Part shown: piece by piece, positions 47,216 through 59,900 of the stretch
Numbering within the stretch: the first letter of the stretch is position 1
How the letters are laid out: every line of letters starts with the position of its first letter
Assembly: GCA_008009225.1 (NCBI GenBank)
Contig: CM017761.1
Location: 16,598,316 to 16,662,315, forward strand
Source of the DNA: Acer yangbiense
Lineage: Eukaryota; Streptophyta; Magnoliopsida; Sapindales; Sapindaceae
Reading direction: 5' to 3'
Length of the DNA: 64,000 nucleotides
Translations under genes and position numbers: made by a program
The notes under the pieces: model-generated
The model's database searches: none
What the model was told of the DNA's origin: nothing
Seen by the model: the letters and a program-made list of their open reading frames with translations, nothing else

Positions 47216-48262
47216 GAGCTTTCCATATCCAAAATAGAGTTCTAAAATGGAATTTTTCATTCATATTCCATTTCTAAAAAAATTTCACTCCTACCATACT
47301 CTATATCTCTATCTTTATTTTTATTTTCAAATAACTTATATTCTTACATTATTAATTTTTACTTTCTTCAATAAATTATTTTTATATTATTTTAAAAATA
47401 TTTTTAAATTTGTTTTTGTACTTTAACTTCTTATAAAAATATAACATTTTTATTAGTACATGAATTTGTTATAATTTTTTACTTTAGTTCTATCACTTAA
47501 ATTTTAGACAAATTTTCTCATATAATATTGTTTACCAAATTTTCTCACTTTCAAGGCACTAATAAAAACAAAATATTCTCTGTGATTTTTTTCCATCAAA
47601 TAATATTCTACCCAATTTTTACCGTCTAACATTTTTCAACTAATTTTCCCAACCTATTTATTTCTTTTCTAACTTTCAGGTGGATATGAAAGTTATTTTG
47701 GATGAATTTTCGAAATATTAATGTCTTTGAGCAATATGTAGTTATCATATGTTTATTCTTTAATATTGCTATTATTTAAGTTTTTTGATATTTTTTTTCC
47801 TTTTTGATATACTTATAATTTTCATTTTAAAGTTTTTAATGTCATTATGTTTCAGTCTTTATTTTAGTGTTAACTTATAATTATTAATATATATAAACTA
47901 CAAAGTATAAGTATTGATAAATGAAAAAAAAATATTAAATAAATTTTTTATTAATAAATATTCAATATTAGTTTTATTTTAAAGATTTATATGAGACATT
48001 TCTAATGATATAATTTTTATGATAATAAAATTTATAAATTAAAACTTATTATATATTAATTGAATTTAATTAAAAAGTTACAAAATATATAAATGTAAAA
48101 TATTTGTTTATAACTATGATTATAAGGGTAAAAATAAAATATAAAATGTTATAAGTAATTTACAAATTTATTGGAAAGAGAAGGTTGAAGTACAATAGAA
48201 GCATGTGATACTCTATTTTAGAGTCCGTACGTACTCTAAATAGAGTATGGTGGGAGATGCCA
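47216..48262 (+). mobile_element. GAGCATCTCC / ACTCTATTTTAGAG element, first tandem copy
   Basis: Begins GAGCTTTCCATATCCAAAAT after TTA and ends TGGTGGGAGATGCC. Same AAAATAGAGTTCTAAAATGGAA motif and layout as the next element, in the same orientation and directly adjacent. No coding capacity. Confidence 0.5.
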
Positions 48263-48647
48263 GAGCATCTCCAACTCATACTCTATCTCTATATCTAAAA
48301 TAGAGTTCCAAAAGGAATATTCTCTCTAGATTCTATCTATAAAAGAAATTCACTTCAACCACTCTCTATTCTTATCTCTATCTCTATTTCTATCTTCAAA
48401 TAGTTTATATTTTCATTATTAATTTTTACTTTCTTCAATAAATTATTTTTTAATTTTATTTTTCAATTAAATTTTATCAAATATTATTTTAATAACATTT
48501 TTAATTTTTGTTTACTTTTAGTAAAAATATAAAATGTATACTCTCCCATTTATTTTTCTCTATTATCAAACAATTTTGTACCTAATTTTTTAGGTCTAAC
48601 AATTTTCAACTAAATTTTCCCTACCTAGATATTTTTTTTTTAAATGG

Positions 48648-48795
48648 TATATATATATGGTAGCTATCAAGTGTAGGATCCTGCATGAAAAATTCGCGCA
48701 GGATCACTAATTCCAACCGGTTAGAATTAGTGTAAAAAAGTTTACATAAATTCCAACTGGTTGGAATTAGTGATCCTGCATTAGAAAGTGACTAT
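48648..48795. mobile_element. TA-microsatellite foldback element, type 3
   Basis: Lies between TA repeats. The left arm TAGGATCCTGCA and an inner CTAATTCCAACCGGTTAG pair with AACTGGTTGGAATTAGTG and ATCCTGCA on the right. The right end read outward is TATAGTCACTTTC, sharing TATAGTC with types 1 and 2. Confidence 0.6.
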
Positions 48796-48802
48796 ATATA
48801 TA

Positions 48803-48986
48803 TACAAATTTTCTATTATCAGTTCGTCCTGACAATAAATATATCAGGACGAAGAAGGTAGACCACTAGATTTATATATTTTGACTTAAATTGTATGCAC
48901 TTGTCAAAACTTCTTCATAATCTGTGGTCCACATTCTTCGTTCTGATATATTTATTGTCAGGACGAACTGACAATAGAAAGACTGT
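48803..48986. mobile_element. TA-microsatellite foldback element, type 1 (variant arms)
   Basis: Ends CAAATTTTCTATTATCAGTT and AACTGACAATAGAAAGACTG. The arms pair through CGTCCTGACAATAAATATAT and its complement. The core is TTTGACTTAAATTGTATGCA followed by CTTGTCAAAA. Same ends as the elements at 13709 and 51275 but with different arm sequence. Confidence 0.65.
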
Positions 48987-49429
48987 ATATATATATATAT
49001 ATATATATTGCTAACTTATAATAATTATTATGCAAATAATATAAAGTACGGTAAGAATAAGTAAATTTTGATAAATAAAAATTATTAAATCAAAAAATTA
49101 GTCTCATTTTAAAGATTTAGATGAGACATTTTTAATGGTATGATTTTTATGATGATAAAAGTTATAAATTAAAACTTATTATATATTAATCGAACTTAAT
49201 TAAAAAGGTAACTATGAATATGAGGGTAAAAATGGAATAGATAATGTTTAGAAGTGGATTTAGAGTTTCAAATTTGGTACTCTAAATTTAGAGTACCAAA
49301 CAATGAAACTCTACAAAAATTTCTTGGAAAAAGAAAAATAGAATATGGTTGGAGCTCATAGTACTCTACTTTGGAGTTTATACTCTATTTTAGAGTACCA
49401 TTGGAGATGCTCTAAAGGACTGCTAAAAA

Positions 49430-50385
49430 ACGAAATGTAATCTATATATCAAATTCTAGCCATTAATCTATGATATCAACCGTTACATGTCAATAATTTG
49501 TTTGCAAGCAAATAAAATATGTTTATTTCAATGGAATTAAGGATCATTGCCTTAATTTTAATTTTATCAACGATCAAATAAAGACCATAATATGATAGCA
49601 TGCAAGATATGAAATTAAGAATGCTAAAAAATCAATGCTTAATTTTTAATTAATTAGGGTTTTCATCTATTGAAAACATAGATGGGGGAATTACAGCCAA
49701 ACTATCATGTAGGTAACATAACATCAATGGTCACATTAACAGTACTACAGTAGGAAGAAATTAGACCTAAAATTAGGGATCTCAATGTAATTGTTCACTT
49801 TACTTGCTACAGTTTGACTCTGAATAGAAAGGCTAGTATTCCACCGGATGCATCTATGTTGCTAGAAAATCTGATGTTACTGTTGAATAATATATCCGAC
49901 CATTAAAAATGTGATATGTGATAAAAAAATTGATATACCCCATCGAGAGTTCCACATGTGATATTTTCTGTGACCGAATGCAATAATAGCCATGTAAGCT
50001 GACTTGCAAAACCATGAATCGTTTTGTGTAGTGGGTTTGGGAAGCAAGTACCATCCGGTACTCAAACTACTATCAACCATTGATATTGCATCTGCCATTC
50101 ACATTAATAACAAATGTATTCTAGCTGTAACAAACCTCATGTGCTACCAAGGGTCCCTTGCCTTGATGTGTGGTTGGAATTTCACACTTATTAGTGGGGG
50201 TTACATTTCAGGCCGTATTTACAGAGTCCAATTTCGTTAAATCTCATCAGACTCGTAACATTAAATGGTGACAAAACTTTATAAAATTAAAAAAAAAAAA
50301 AAAAAAATGCAACCTCGTGTGATTCAATGTCTTATACCATATATACGTATCATCCATTTATTTATTTTCAATTCAAAAATCGGGA
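49430..50385. other. intergenic, no feature recognised
   Basis: AT-rich sequence with short chance frames only. A poly-A run at about 50288-50306. Confidence 0.45.
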
Positions 50386-50393
50386 TCATAATA

Positions 50394-51003
50394 CAGTAGA
50401 ACCCCTGTAAATTAATCTCATATAAATTAATAAACTCTCAATATTAATAAAAAAAATCTCAGTCCCGATTCGGGCTAGTATAAAAAATTAATAAACCCCT
50501 CTATCATAATAATTAATAATTTCTTTTTAAAACACAGTCTAAAATTTTGGTCCCGACTGTCGTATAAATTAATAATTCCATAAAATTACAAAATATATTA
50601 CATAATATTCAATAACTAGAAAAGTGATTCAAGATTTTAGTTTGCACAATGTCACCATGTTTGATATTTTTGACTTCATCCTTCATCTTTTGAATTTTCA
50701 TAAAAAAAGTTATTATGATCACCTTCTTGTTGTAGCAAAAAGGTTTAAACTAAATTTAGCATTTCAATATGAAATTTTCTTAACAAAATTTGCCTGAACA
50801 AAAAAATGAACTTTCCCTAAAGAATAAAAACGACTAAATAATGAATTCCAAAAAGGAACCTTTCCTAAATAAGAAAATCGACTTCTACACATTTTTAAAG
50901 ATAAAATAACACTTAATAAGGTAAAACCTTTCAAATTGATAACCCCTCTAAATTAATACTCAAGGTTGGGTCCCAAAAATATTAATTTAGAGGGATTCTA
51001 TTG
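50394..51003. mobile_element. Emigrant-like (pogo/Tc1-mariner) MITE
   Basis: The terminal inverted repeats CAGTAGAACCCCTGTAAATT and, from the right, CAATAGAATCCCTCTAAATT resemble those of Arabidopsis Emigrant/Lemi1. The flanks are TA on both sides (50392-50393 and 51004-51005). The 610-bp interior contains further AAATTAATAA motifs and no open frame. Confidence 0.75.
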
Positions 51004-51113
51004 TACTAAGTCGTTTTATGATAGACCTATAAAAATAAAAGGCCATTTAATTTATCGTGTGTAGTTAATGATAAAAACATTGAATAAATAAAAATATAGT
51101 TTATATATATATA

Positions 51114-51264
51114 GTCCCGATCTGATTAGTGCATCCTGATATAACTTTATCAAGATATTGAATTTGAGTCACTAGTTTTGACAAGTGCATACACACTTGA
51201 GTCAAAGTATGTAAAACAAGCGGCTCACATTCAATATCCTCACGAAGTTATATCAGGATGCACT
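51114..51264. mobile_element. TA-microsatellite foldback element, type 2
   Basis: Follows TATATATATAGTCCCG. The arms TGCATCCTGATATAACTT and AGTTATATCAGGATGCA pair closely. The core GTCACTAGTTTTGACAAGTG ... ACTTGAGTCAAAG is nearly the same as at 18505-18673. TA repeats on both sides. Confidence 0.7.
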
Positions 51265-51274
51265 TATATATATA

Positions 51275-51460
51275 TACAATTTTTCTATTATCAGTTCGAA
51301 CTAACAAAAGATATATCAGTTCCTTGTATGTAGGACCATTGGATTTAAATACTTTGACTTGGCTGCATGCACTTGTCAAAGAATCTTTTAAATCCAATGA
51401 CCCACATGCAAGGAACTGATATATTTTATATCAGTTCGAACTGATAATAGAAAGACTGTA
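51275..51460. mobile_element. TA-microsatellite foldback element, type 1
   Basis: Close copy of 13709-13891: CAATTTTTCTATTATCAGTT on the left, AACTGATAATAGAAAGACTG on the right, core TTTGACTTGGCTGCATGCAC followed by TTGTCAAAG. It begins only about 10 bp after the type 2 element, sharing the same TA tract. Confidence 0.7.
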
Positions 51461-51734
51461 TATATATATATACTTTTTCAAATTTTCAATTTTTAATTAG
51501 ATCCTTAACATAATATACGAAAAAAAAATATATACATCTGTTTTATTTACAAACGATATTTCATGTATTTTCGACATAAAATTTGAGAAAGTAATATAAT
51601 ATATTGACAATTAGAGGCATATATTTAAATTTGTATATATTTTGGAGATCCAACAATAATGGCAACCTTAAAATTGAGAATAAATAAAAGACATTGTAGT
51701 CATAAATTTAAATTAAAATAGTGCTTGGTTGCTA

Positions 51735-51950
51735 AAATAGTTGGTGTTTCAATGGTAAGAGGTTCAAATCCAACAACGTGCATTTTATAAGCATGTGTGG
51801 GGGGTTTTCTTCCCGGTTTGTACGGGTAGTTATCTCCCTTATGGGAGTAGATTTCCAGACCGCATATATATTGTTTGATCTCGGCAGGTCCCGACAGTTC
51901 TATTGTAATAATTATTGTAACACTTCAAATAATAAAAATAATAATAATAA
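51735..51950 (+). mobile_element. tRNA-derived SINE
   Basis: TTGGTGTTTCAATGGTAAGA (A-box region) and GGTTCAAATCCAACAACG (B box) are followed by an unrelated body rich in GGGTAGTTATCTCCC and ending in (AAT)n at about 51925-51948. The structure is a tRNA-like head, a body and a simple-repeat tail. TSD not resolved. Confidence 0.6.
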
Positions 51951-52099
51951 AACAACATTTGACTTCATTTATAATGCTTATTACTTTGATAGCCCAATGT
52001 GATAATCTTTTATGAATTGGAAATTTGGAATTACATATTTAGATAATATTAAAAAAGACAAAGAAAATTATATAATAATATAATGAAAACTATCAAATA

Positions 52100-52113
52100 C
52101 AAGTACTACATTC

Positions 52114-52152
<39 letters not shown>

Positions 52153-52740
52153 ATAATTGTTTTTATTTCTTATTTATTCAAAACATATTGTTCTAAAAAA
52201 AAAATGGCACCGGCTAAATGTTAACAATCAAACCGGCTATCCGATTAAATGTATTAGAGAAAAACCACTCGTGTGACTTAATTGTGAAAAACGATCATTC
52301 AGCTTAGTAATATCTGGTTCGAGTCACCATACGTCCATACCCATATGTGGTATCACATGCTATTTTCAAGTTCTATGGTGACTGTCCCCATTTTTTGTGA
52401 TGTTCTAAATAGAATAATAATTTTTTTATGTCGACAAGTTGCAATTAGGCCTAGAAGCAGGGAGTCACCTGCATAGAATAACCAATTATTGTCTTGAACT
52501 CACATTATTCCTAACAGAAGGGATTACATTGTAATTATCCCCTTCATTCATTATGCATGGTTTTGAAGTTTGAATAGAATTGACGAGAAGCTGCACCACC
52601 CCACCTGCTCTGCTTCTTGTACAAACCAAAAGGTCACGTCACAGGTTCACAAGAAGTCAAGAACAACTTGAAAGGTGAAGCCCTTGACTTGACGACTTGC
52701 TCTTTTTTTTTTTTTTTTTTTTTTTGAAAATTAAGAGAAT
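52100..52740. other. intergenic upstream of the SUMO-like gene, with two long T tracts
   Basis: T runs at about 52117-52150 and 52701-52724. TCTGGTTCGAGTCACC at about 52313 looks like an isolated B box. No gene was recognised. Confidence 0.45.
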
Positions 52741-53012
52741 CTTTTGCTTACATGAACAAGCAACCAACCAAAACTCCCCAGTGGGACATGCTCTGTTTAT
52801 GGAAAGTTCATTCACTTCTCTTTCCCACTTTTGCAGACCCCCCAGTCCCCGCCAGCTGCATCTTATAAAACAACTAACCCTTTCTCTCATCAATTATGTT
52901 TGTGGAGTTGAGGTTTCATTTAATGATACTTATATTATTGTACGTCCCTTTTTTTGTTTTATTTAAACCCCATTTTTATTTATTTATTTAATTTATTTTT
53001 TTCTTTCTTGTT

Positions 53013-53175
53013 CTATTTATAAACACCATTTCTTGTTGCTTTTGGCACTTTGCGCAGAGAGAGAGAGAGAGAGAGAGAGTGAGTTAGTTTTCTGAGAAGA
53101 GAACTAGAGAGGAGAAGAGAAGAGAAGAGGAGAGAGAGAACAGATCTTGTTTTGTTTTGTGGGTTTGTGAAGAAA
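53013..53175 (+). promoter_or_regulatory. core promoter and 5' UTR of the SUMO-like gene
   Basis: A TATA-like box CTATTTATAAAC at about 53013-53024 is followed some 30 bp later by (GA)n at 53056-53080 and a GAGAA-rich leader up to the ATG. GA-rich leaders are common in plant genes. Placement is by sequence only. Confidence 0.55.
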
Positions 53176-54455
53176 ATGCCGCCTGCAGCTAAGAGACCAC
53201 ATGTAGAAGATCAATCCACTGTCAAGCTCAGTGTCAAGAGCCAGGTCTCTCTCTGTCTCACTCTCTCATTCTCTCACTCTTTGATGTTCTGATGTTTTTT
53301 TTTTTTTTTTTGCTACTCGTAGAGACATTGTATGTTAGTAACAGAGTTTGTTTGGTTGATCTTGAAGTTTGAATGAGACTTTTGAAGTGGTAAACAATAA
53401 ATAAACTAGACTTTTTCTTCTGATTTTATAGCATTCATATATCTTTGTGGGTAGGTTTCATGATAACATGTTTTACTAATTAGGGTTCAGATCCCTAATA
53501 ATCATTTTTTTTTTCTTTTAAGTTTGTAGTTGGGGTATCAGTTTAGATTTGTTCTCATTTAACTAGGTACTCATGATCTGATAGATACTTGTAACTTGCC
53601 CTCATAATCAACTTAAATTAGTCTCAGGTGGATAATGGATATGATAATTTGGTACAAAATTAATTGTAGATTGAATGGATTGTTATGTTTGATGATAAAA
53701 TAATTCCTGGAATTGTGTGTCATTTGTAATAATAATTACCAAGTGTTGCAGACTGTTAGGGACATTCAAGGTTTTTTCACTATAAATGGAACAGAAATAT
53801 ATCCATGTTTGTTCATCATCTCTAAGGTTGCAAAAGTTTCATTAATTGTAATCTATGTTGATGTCTTATGTACATTATGTAATTAATTAGTGGATAATGT
53901 GAAGTGTGAAGTGCAAATATTGAAACTATTTTGCACTCGAAAGGTTTTGATGATATGTCCCATATATTCATGTTATGTTGTTTTGTAATCACCTATAAAT
54001 TGTTATAATGTTATGTTCTCACCGCCTCGTTTGGACCTTGTTTATAGCTTTCAAAGGAGTTGTATTTCACGATTAGGCGTCACGTCCCGCTCAAAAAGTT
54101 ACTGATGAATTACTGCGGGAAAACAAGTTTGGAATACAGGACTGTACATTTCTTGTATGTTGGGGAACGCTTTTCTCATAACAAAACCCCTGCTCAAGTA
54201 ATGTTCTTAAATTTATCTCTTTCTCTCTTGATTGATTTTAATTGCATATATATATATATATATGTGATGTATAAAAACCATAAAAATTTCAATCTTATTA
54301 ATTAACTTTTAGAATTACAAGGATGCTTTTGAAATGTTAATATAAATATATACTATAATTATGTGCAGCTTGGAATGGAAGATGGAGATACAATTGATGC
54401 CATGATGCCGGTGGATGGAGGTGGCCACCAGCCGCCATGTCATGGGATTGTCTGA
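53176..54455 (+). CDS. divergent SUMO-like protein, three exons
   Basis: The product resembles small ubiquitin-related modifier, which is cleaved after a Gly-Gly and conjugated to lysines of target proteins. Exons 53176-53244, 54048-54197 and 54369-54455 (GT-AG, all phase 0) give 101 residues. The exon borders fall where SUMO genes are split, after KxQ and before the L-x-MEDGD segment. Conserved: TVKLSVKSQ, FTIRR..PLKKLLMNYC, FLYVGERF, TPAQ, GMEDGDTIDAM. Differences from canonical SUMO1/2: LSKELYF replaces DGNEVFF, GER replaces GRR, and a tail GHQPPCHGIV follows VDGG. A diglycine is therefore present, so maturation is possible. It resembles the fast-evolving non-canonical plant SUMOs. The long N-terminus starts MPPAAKRPHVED. 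Confidence 0.85.
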
Positions 54456-54469
54456 TTCAATAACAGTAG

Positions 54470-56640
54470 TTGAATTAAGTAACTTGATCTACTTTATTAT
54501 ATAATTATAATTTAATGTTATGTTTTAAGTTAATTACAAGCACTTGATCTTGTTTTATTTAATTAATTAAAGACACAAGTTTGGATATTCTTGTTCTATC
54601 GTTTATTATCTTTTATGTTTTAGGAGATGTTCGATTCATGATTCAACTACGTACAACCAATGAATCGAATCGAAATCCTTTACTGGTAAGTAACTAGTAA
54701 TGTTGCAATGTTGTTGATTGTTATTGTTCATGATCAAATGGAATTGTGTCAAAGTATATATATAGATGGCCTTTTGTTGAATGGTACTGAAAGTTGGCAT
54801 TATTTGATATGATTTTTCAACAAACACTAAATAGTTGCAATTTTACAGAAAAATCAATAAAGATGATTATTAAAGAAAAAAAAAAAGAGTATATATTTGC
54901 ATGTGGTTTCGATTTCACTTTGACATGCATAATACATTATACATATCAACCAAAGAAACCCGAACTAACATATTAAACTCAACCCAGATTTCACGTAATC
55001 AATAATAATTCTATCTTCATGAATATATCAACAAAAAAATTTAACAATGCCAAAACATTATACCCATGCCAAGTGTCAAAAATCTGTAGTATACAACAAC
55101 CGAAAAGATATCCCAGCAGTGCACAAGTAAGAGACCCCACGAACCCGAACGAATAAGATATTCAAATTCTTAGCAATCTGAAGTGTCGAAGTGAAAATCT
55201 GCAGCCTACTAGCTCCTCCATCTTCTTGAAGAAGTACAGTGGCTGCATCAACACCAGTGTGACCAGAAGGTCTGACTTGCCTTTTTAAAGTTGGGATTTT
55301 TTTGGAAGAATTCCCTACGAAGATAGGGTTCATCATCCATTCAACACAATTTGAATTATCTAAGGATTGATTTTCCGTTTTATTTATTATTCTGAACTAT
55401 TTAATTTCCTCCAATATATTAAAACAAATTATTGAGATATTGTCATGAACAGAAGGGAAATTGTAGCAACATATTTCATAGGTTTATGACAGATTTTAAC
55501 AGTTGAATATAACTGGCTGTACACCCACCAAAATACACCCACCAACTATTATTAATCAATTTCCTATTTTAATTGTTCATAAAAAAAAAAATTATAAAAT
55601 AAATAAAGTGAATCAAAATCATGCACCCACAATAGTTGTATGAAACATGGTTTTCTAGAAAACCCAGTACTTGGAATTCTACTCCTTGTTGATAAGAAGA
55701 TTTTCTCTCAGTTGTATATATATTGGTGATTTGGAATGGTTGTTTCATACTTTCATGATTGAGGTTGTGAAATCACTCAATTTTTTTTATTTATTTTACA
55801 TATATAATCTATTCAATCTTTTTGTTCTAATTAGTTTCTACCTTTTTTTTTTAATTGCCAGCAACTAGTTGTCTTTTTATTTTATTTTATTTTATTTTAC
55901 TTTTAGTTTCTTCCCATTTAAAACCTCTCCATTTATCTTCTTCTTCTCTTAATTTTCAACTGCCTCTGTAAAATTGAATTTTCCTGTGAGGAGAAGAAAC
56001 TGGTTCTTTTAATGTTTTTTTTTTTTGGGTGATTATTTTCGTTTCCCGGTTCAGAGAAACTACCACGGTGATTCTTTGAATATTTGGAACCCGTTGATTA
56101 TTTTGTTTATAATTTTAGTTTCATAATTATTATTTTTCCTGTAATTAACTAATCTCACAAAGACAAAATGTACAAGCACACGTTATTTTTGGCATTAATT
56201 AAAGAAATGGTAGTTTTGGCATTAAGTGGGGTTTATATACAAATTAAAGATTTTTACTTTTATTTTTTTTATGGTGTGCTTATGAAAGGGGTGTATATAC
56301 GGTTTTTGAGGGATGTCAATATCGCCACTCAATCTCGTGTCGTGTCATATTGTGTCGTATCGTTCCCAACACATCGGCCCAAACCAACTCATATATTGTA
56401 CCGTGTCGTGCCATGCCATACGAAAATCGTGTTGGATCATGCCGTGTTCGTGCCTGCCCAACCCAATTTACACCTTTACATAAGACATAACATCAAACAA
56501 CTAGCAACATATAATTTGCTTCAAAATGTTAAAATGTTGACGAACATTGACCACCATGAAAACTTCGATCTTTGCACACCAAGAATTAATTGAAATTGCA
56601 ATTATTCCTCTTTTTCTTTATTTAAATTAATATCAATTGT
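54470..56640. other. intergenic between the SUMO-like gene and the young copia element
   Basis: A minus-strand open stretch at 55076-55336 (86 codons) has fairly coding-like composition, but I do not recognise it. 56320-56460 is a CGTGTCGTGTC-type degenerate repeat. The rest is AT-rich. Confidence 0.4.
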
Positions 56641-56657
56641 TTATTAAAAGTGTACTC

Positions 56658-56824
56658 TGATAGAAGTAGTGTTTCACAAGACCACAAGTAGTGCAGTGTA
56701 ACTAATTACCTTATGTATATAGGATATTACTTTCCTATACTGTCAATTGTAATGAGTATATATATTACCTTTAATGAATGAAAAACGTGAGATTAATTTT
56801 CTTCACAAACACCAAACTCTATTA
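56658..56824 (+). repeat. 5' LTR of the young copia element
   Basis: Very short LTR for a copia element. It contains TATATATATTACC near 56758 and AATGAATGAAAAACG, with promoter and terminator functions inferred from position. Confidence 0.93.
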
Positions 56825-56954
56825 TGGTATCAGAGCTAGCCTTACAATAAAGCTTCAAGATCCTAAACCCTAAACTGAAACCCTAGCCGCTAATTATTAT
56901 TATTATTTTTTTCACTTCTCCTTCCTAGTCCACCGTTCCACCATCTCCTCATCA

Positions 56955-59900
56955 ATGAGTCCATCATCTGCAGCTGCTACGACTTCCACTGCCTCCTCTA
57001 CCTCCTCTCCTCCTGTTATTTTAATGGGCACCAACACCACGAATCAGATCCAATCCTTGATTGCCATCAACTCAACACAAATCCCAATTAAACTCTCCAA
57101 GGGTGGTAACTATGCTGCCTGGAGATCGCAGTTTGAAAATCTCCTCTTTGGTTACGGCCTTATGGGCTATCTGGACGGTACCAAAAGTTGTCCTCCAGAA
57201 ACTATTGCAACTCCCTCCTCCAGTTCTACCGACCCGGCGACACGGGGAACCACTCCAAACCCGGATTCCCACATATGGCTTCGTCAGGATCGTCTTCTTC
57301 TACATGTGATTCAGGTAACTTGCACCGGGGCTGCCCAATCCATTGTCACTCGGTCCACAACCTCTGCTCAGGCTTGGGCCAAACTTGAATCCACATATGC
57401 AAATCGGTCGAATACTCGCAAACTTGGCCTCTTAGATTCACTTACGAATGTCAGTCTGGCTGATAAATCTGTTGCGGACTACATGCAGGGAATCAAAACC
57501 ATCCTAGATAACCTTGAACTAATCGGTCACTCGGTTGATGATGGTGCAGCCGTTATACACACTCTGAATGGGCTGGGTCCGTCTTATCTACCACTTGCCT
57601 CTGCCATTCGAGCTCAGGACTCACTGATCTCCTTCGAAGAACTTTACGACAAGCTACTTGATCATGAAACTTTTCTCCGCCGAGAAGACAGTAAAAGAGG
57701 GATCCCACAAGTGACGGCACAGTTCAACCAACGAACCGCGAACCGTAGAGGCCGTGGCTATCAAGGTAATTCATCTTCACACATGGGCCGCAACTTCTCA
57801 GGTGGTGCCACCAACGGCAATTACAATCAGTTCCAGCAGAATTTTGGTACAGGTAATACAGGTGGTAACCGCAATTCTTATGGCCAAGGTGGCTCATTCC
57901 GACCACCCTACTCCCAATGGCGTCCTCCTACCAACCACTCCCATTCCCGACTGGTCTGCCAGCTTTGTGACAAAGTTGGTCACACGGCCCGAGTGTGTCG
58001 CTCTTGCCCACCACCTGGTTCCAATGCGCCACCACAGGCTCATCATATGACAGCCGAACAGCCAGGCTCCTCCAACAACTGGGTTCTTGATACAGGTGCT
58101 TCTCACCACATGACTTCTGATCTTCAGAACCTATCCTTGCACTCCGAATATGGCGGCACAAAGGATATAATGGTTGGAGACAGTAAAACAATTCCCATCA
58201 CACACACTGGTTCTACTTCTCTCTCCACTCTCAATAATTCTTTCAGTCTTAAGAACGTATTATGTTCACCACAAATATCACAAAATCTTGTTTCTGTGTC
58301 TAAATTTTGCTCACACAATAATACGTCTGTCGAATTTTTTCCTGACTATTTTCTTGTGAAGGATCTGACCACGGGGGCATCCTTGGTCCGCGGCCGGAAT
58401 GAAGGGAACCTTTACGTATGGCCAAAGTCGTGTCGTCCGAGTCTACCAATCACCGGTGCTCATCAGTTCTTCGTGTCCTCCCCTCAGAGCGTCTCTTCTC
58501 AGTCTTGGCATTGTCACCTCGGTCATCCCTCCCAACCCGTCTTACAGAGGCTCATCGCCTCTCACAGTCTTCCGGTCACCAAGTCGGAATCCACCGTGTC
58601 TCATTGTTCAGCGTGTCTATGTAATAAAAGTCATAAATTACCGTTTGGTGTTTCATCATTGACTAGCAATAAACCTTTTGAGATTTTATTTACTGATGTT
58701 TGGGGTCCTGCGCACATTCAATCGTTTGACAAACACAAATATTATGTTATCTTTGTGGACTATTTTTCGAAATATTCTTCGAAATATTCATGGTTATACC
58801 CTCTCAAAACTAAATCTGATGTCCTTATTGTCTTTCGTCAGTTTAAGTTGCTAGTAGAGAACTTTTTCAATACAAAAATAAAAACAGTATACACTGATGG
58901 CAGTGGGGAAGCCCAGTCGCTTGGTCTAGATCTTCAAAACTTAGGTATCCAGCACCTCAAATCTCCACCCCACACACCTGAGCATGTAGGTACTGCTGAA
59001 CGTAAACATCACCATGTCGTCGAAACAGCTCTCACTCTCCTTCACTTTGCCTCTTTACCGACCACATACTGGTCACTTGCCTTCCGCACCGCGGTTTACT
59101 TGATCAACCGCATGCCAACCAAGGTCCTCGGTAACCACAGTCCATACTTTCTTTTCTTTGGTAAGGAACCGAACTACCGGAAACTCCGTGTATTCGGATG
59201 CCTTTGCTTTCCATGGCTACGTCCATACACGTCACACAAATTACAACCTCGTTCTCGCCCTTGTGTCTTCGTCGGCTACTCCACTGAATATAATGCGTAC
59301 CTTTGTCTAGATAGGTCCACCGGTAGAGTCTTTGTCTCCCGTCATGTAGTGTTTGTCGAGCAAAGCTTTCCCTTCTCCAACACCATAGACCACACAACAC
59401 ACTCTTCTCCCACAGATGTCAATAGATGGCTAGAACCTTCACCACTTACCAATCATTCCCACCCAGCTACTGCTCCACCGCCTGCTGTCATTGAGCCCAC
59501 TCTTCCAGATATCATACCTGTCCACGCACCTACTTCACCTCAGCCTCTCTCGTCTGATCCAGCTGGTGTCGTGCGCTCCATTGCCACGCACACCGACCGA
59601 GTCGACCGACCTCCTACACACCTGCCACCCACCGATCACGCCAATGCTGAACCAGTTGCACCGTCTGTTTCTCCAATCAGACCCTCCCCAAATGTGATCC
59701 GAACTCGCTCCAAAAATCAAGTCTTCAAACCCAAACCCGTCTTTGATCTTCATGTATCCACACATACAGCACCTCAAACTGAACCATCGACATTGATACA
59801 GGCCAGAAAATTCTTGGAATGGCGAAACGCCATGAGTTCGGAATATGACGCCTTGGTTAAAAATGGAACATGGACCCTGGTTCCGTCTCACTTGTCACAC

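Larger units (their letters stand above)
48263..49412 (+). mobile_element. GAGCATCTCC / ACTCTATTTTAGAG element, second copy with nested foldbacks
   Basis: Starts GAGCATCTCCAACTCATACT and ends CATTGGAGATGCTC, giving Harbinger-like inverted ends. Internal motifs AATAGAGTTCCAAAAGGAAT and TACTCTATTTTAGAGTACC. Two palindromic elements (48648-48795 and 48803-48986) sit inside it in TA repeats, so they arrived later. Related to 23690-24812 (minus). Confidence 0.6.

Noticed and set aside
55076..55336. Minus-strand 86-codon frame with fairly coding-like composition
   Set aside because: I could not tie it to any family, and no neighbouring exon or splice pattern supports it.
56168..56593. 141-codon plus-strand frame
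   Set aside because: The second half is the degenerate CGTGTCGTGTC repeat and the first half is AT-rich. It has no domain or homology I can see.
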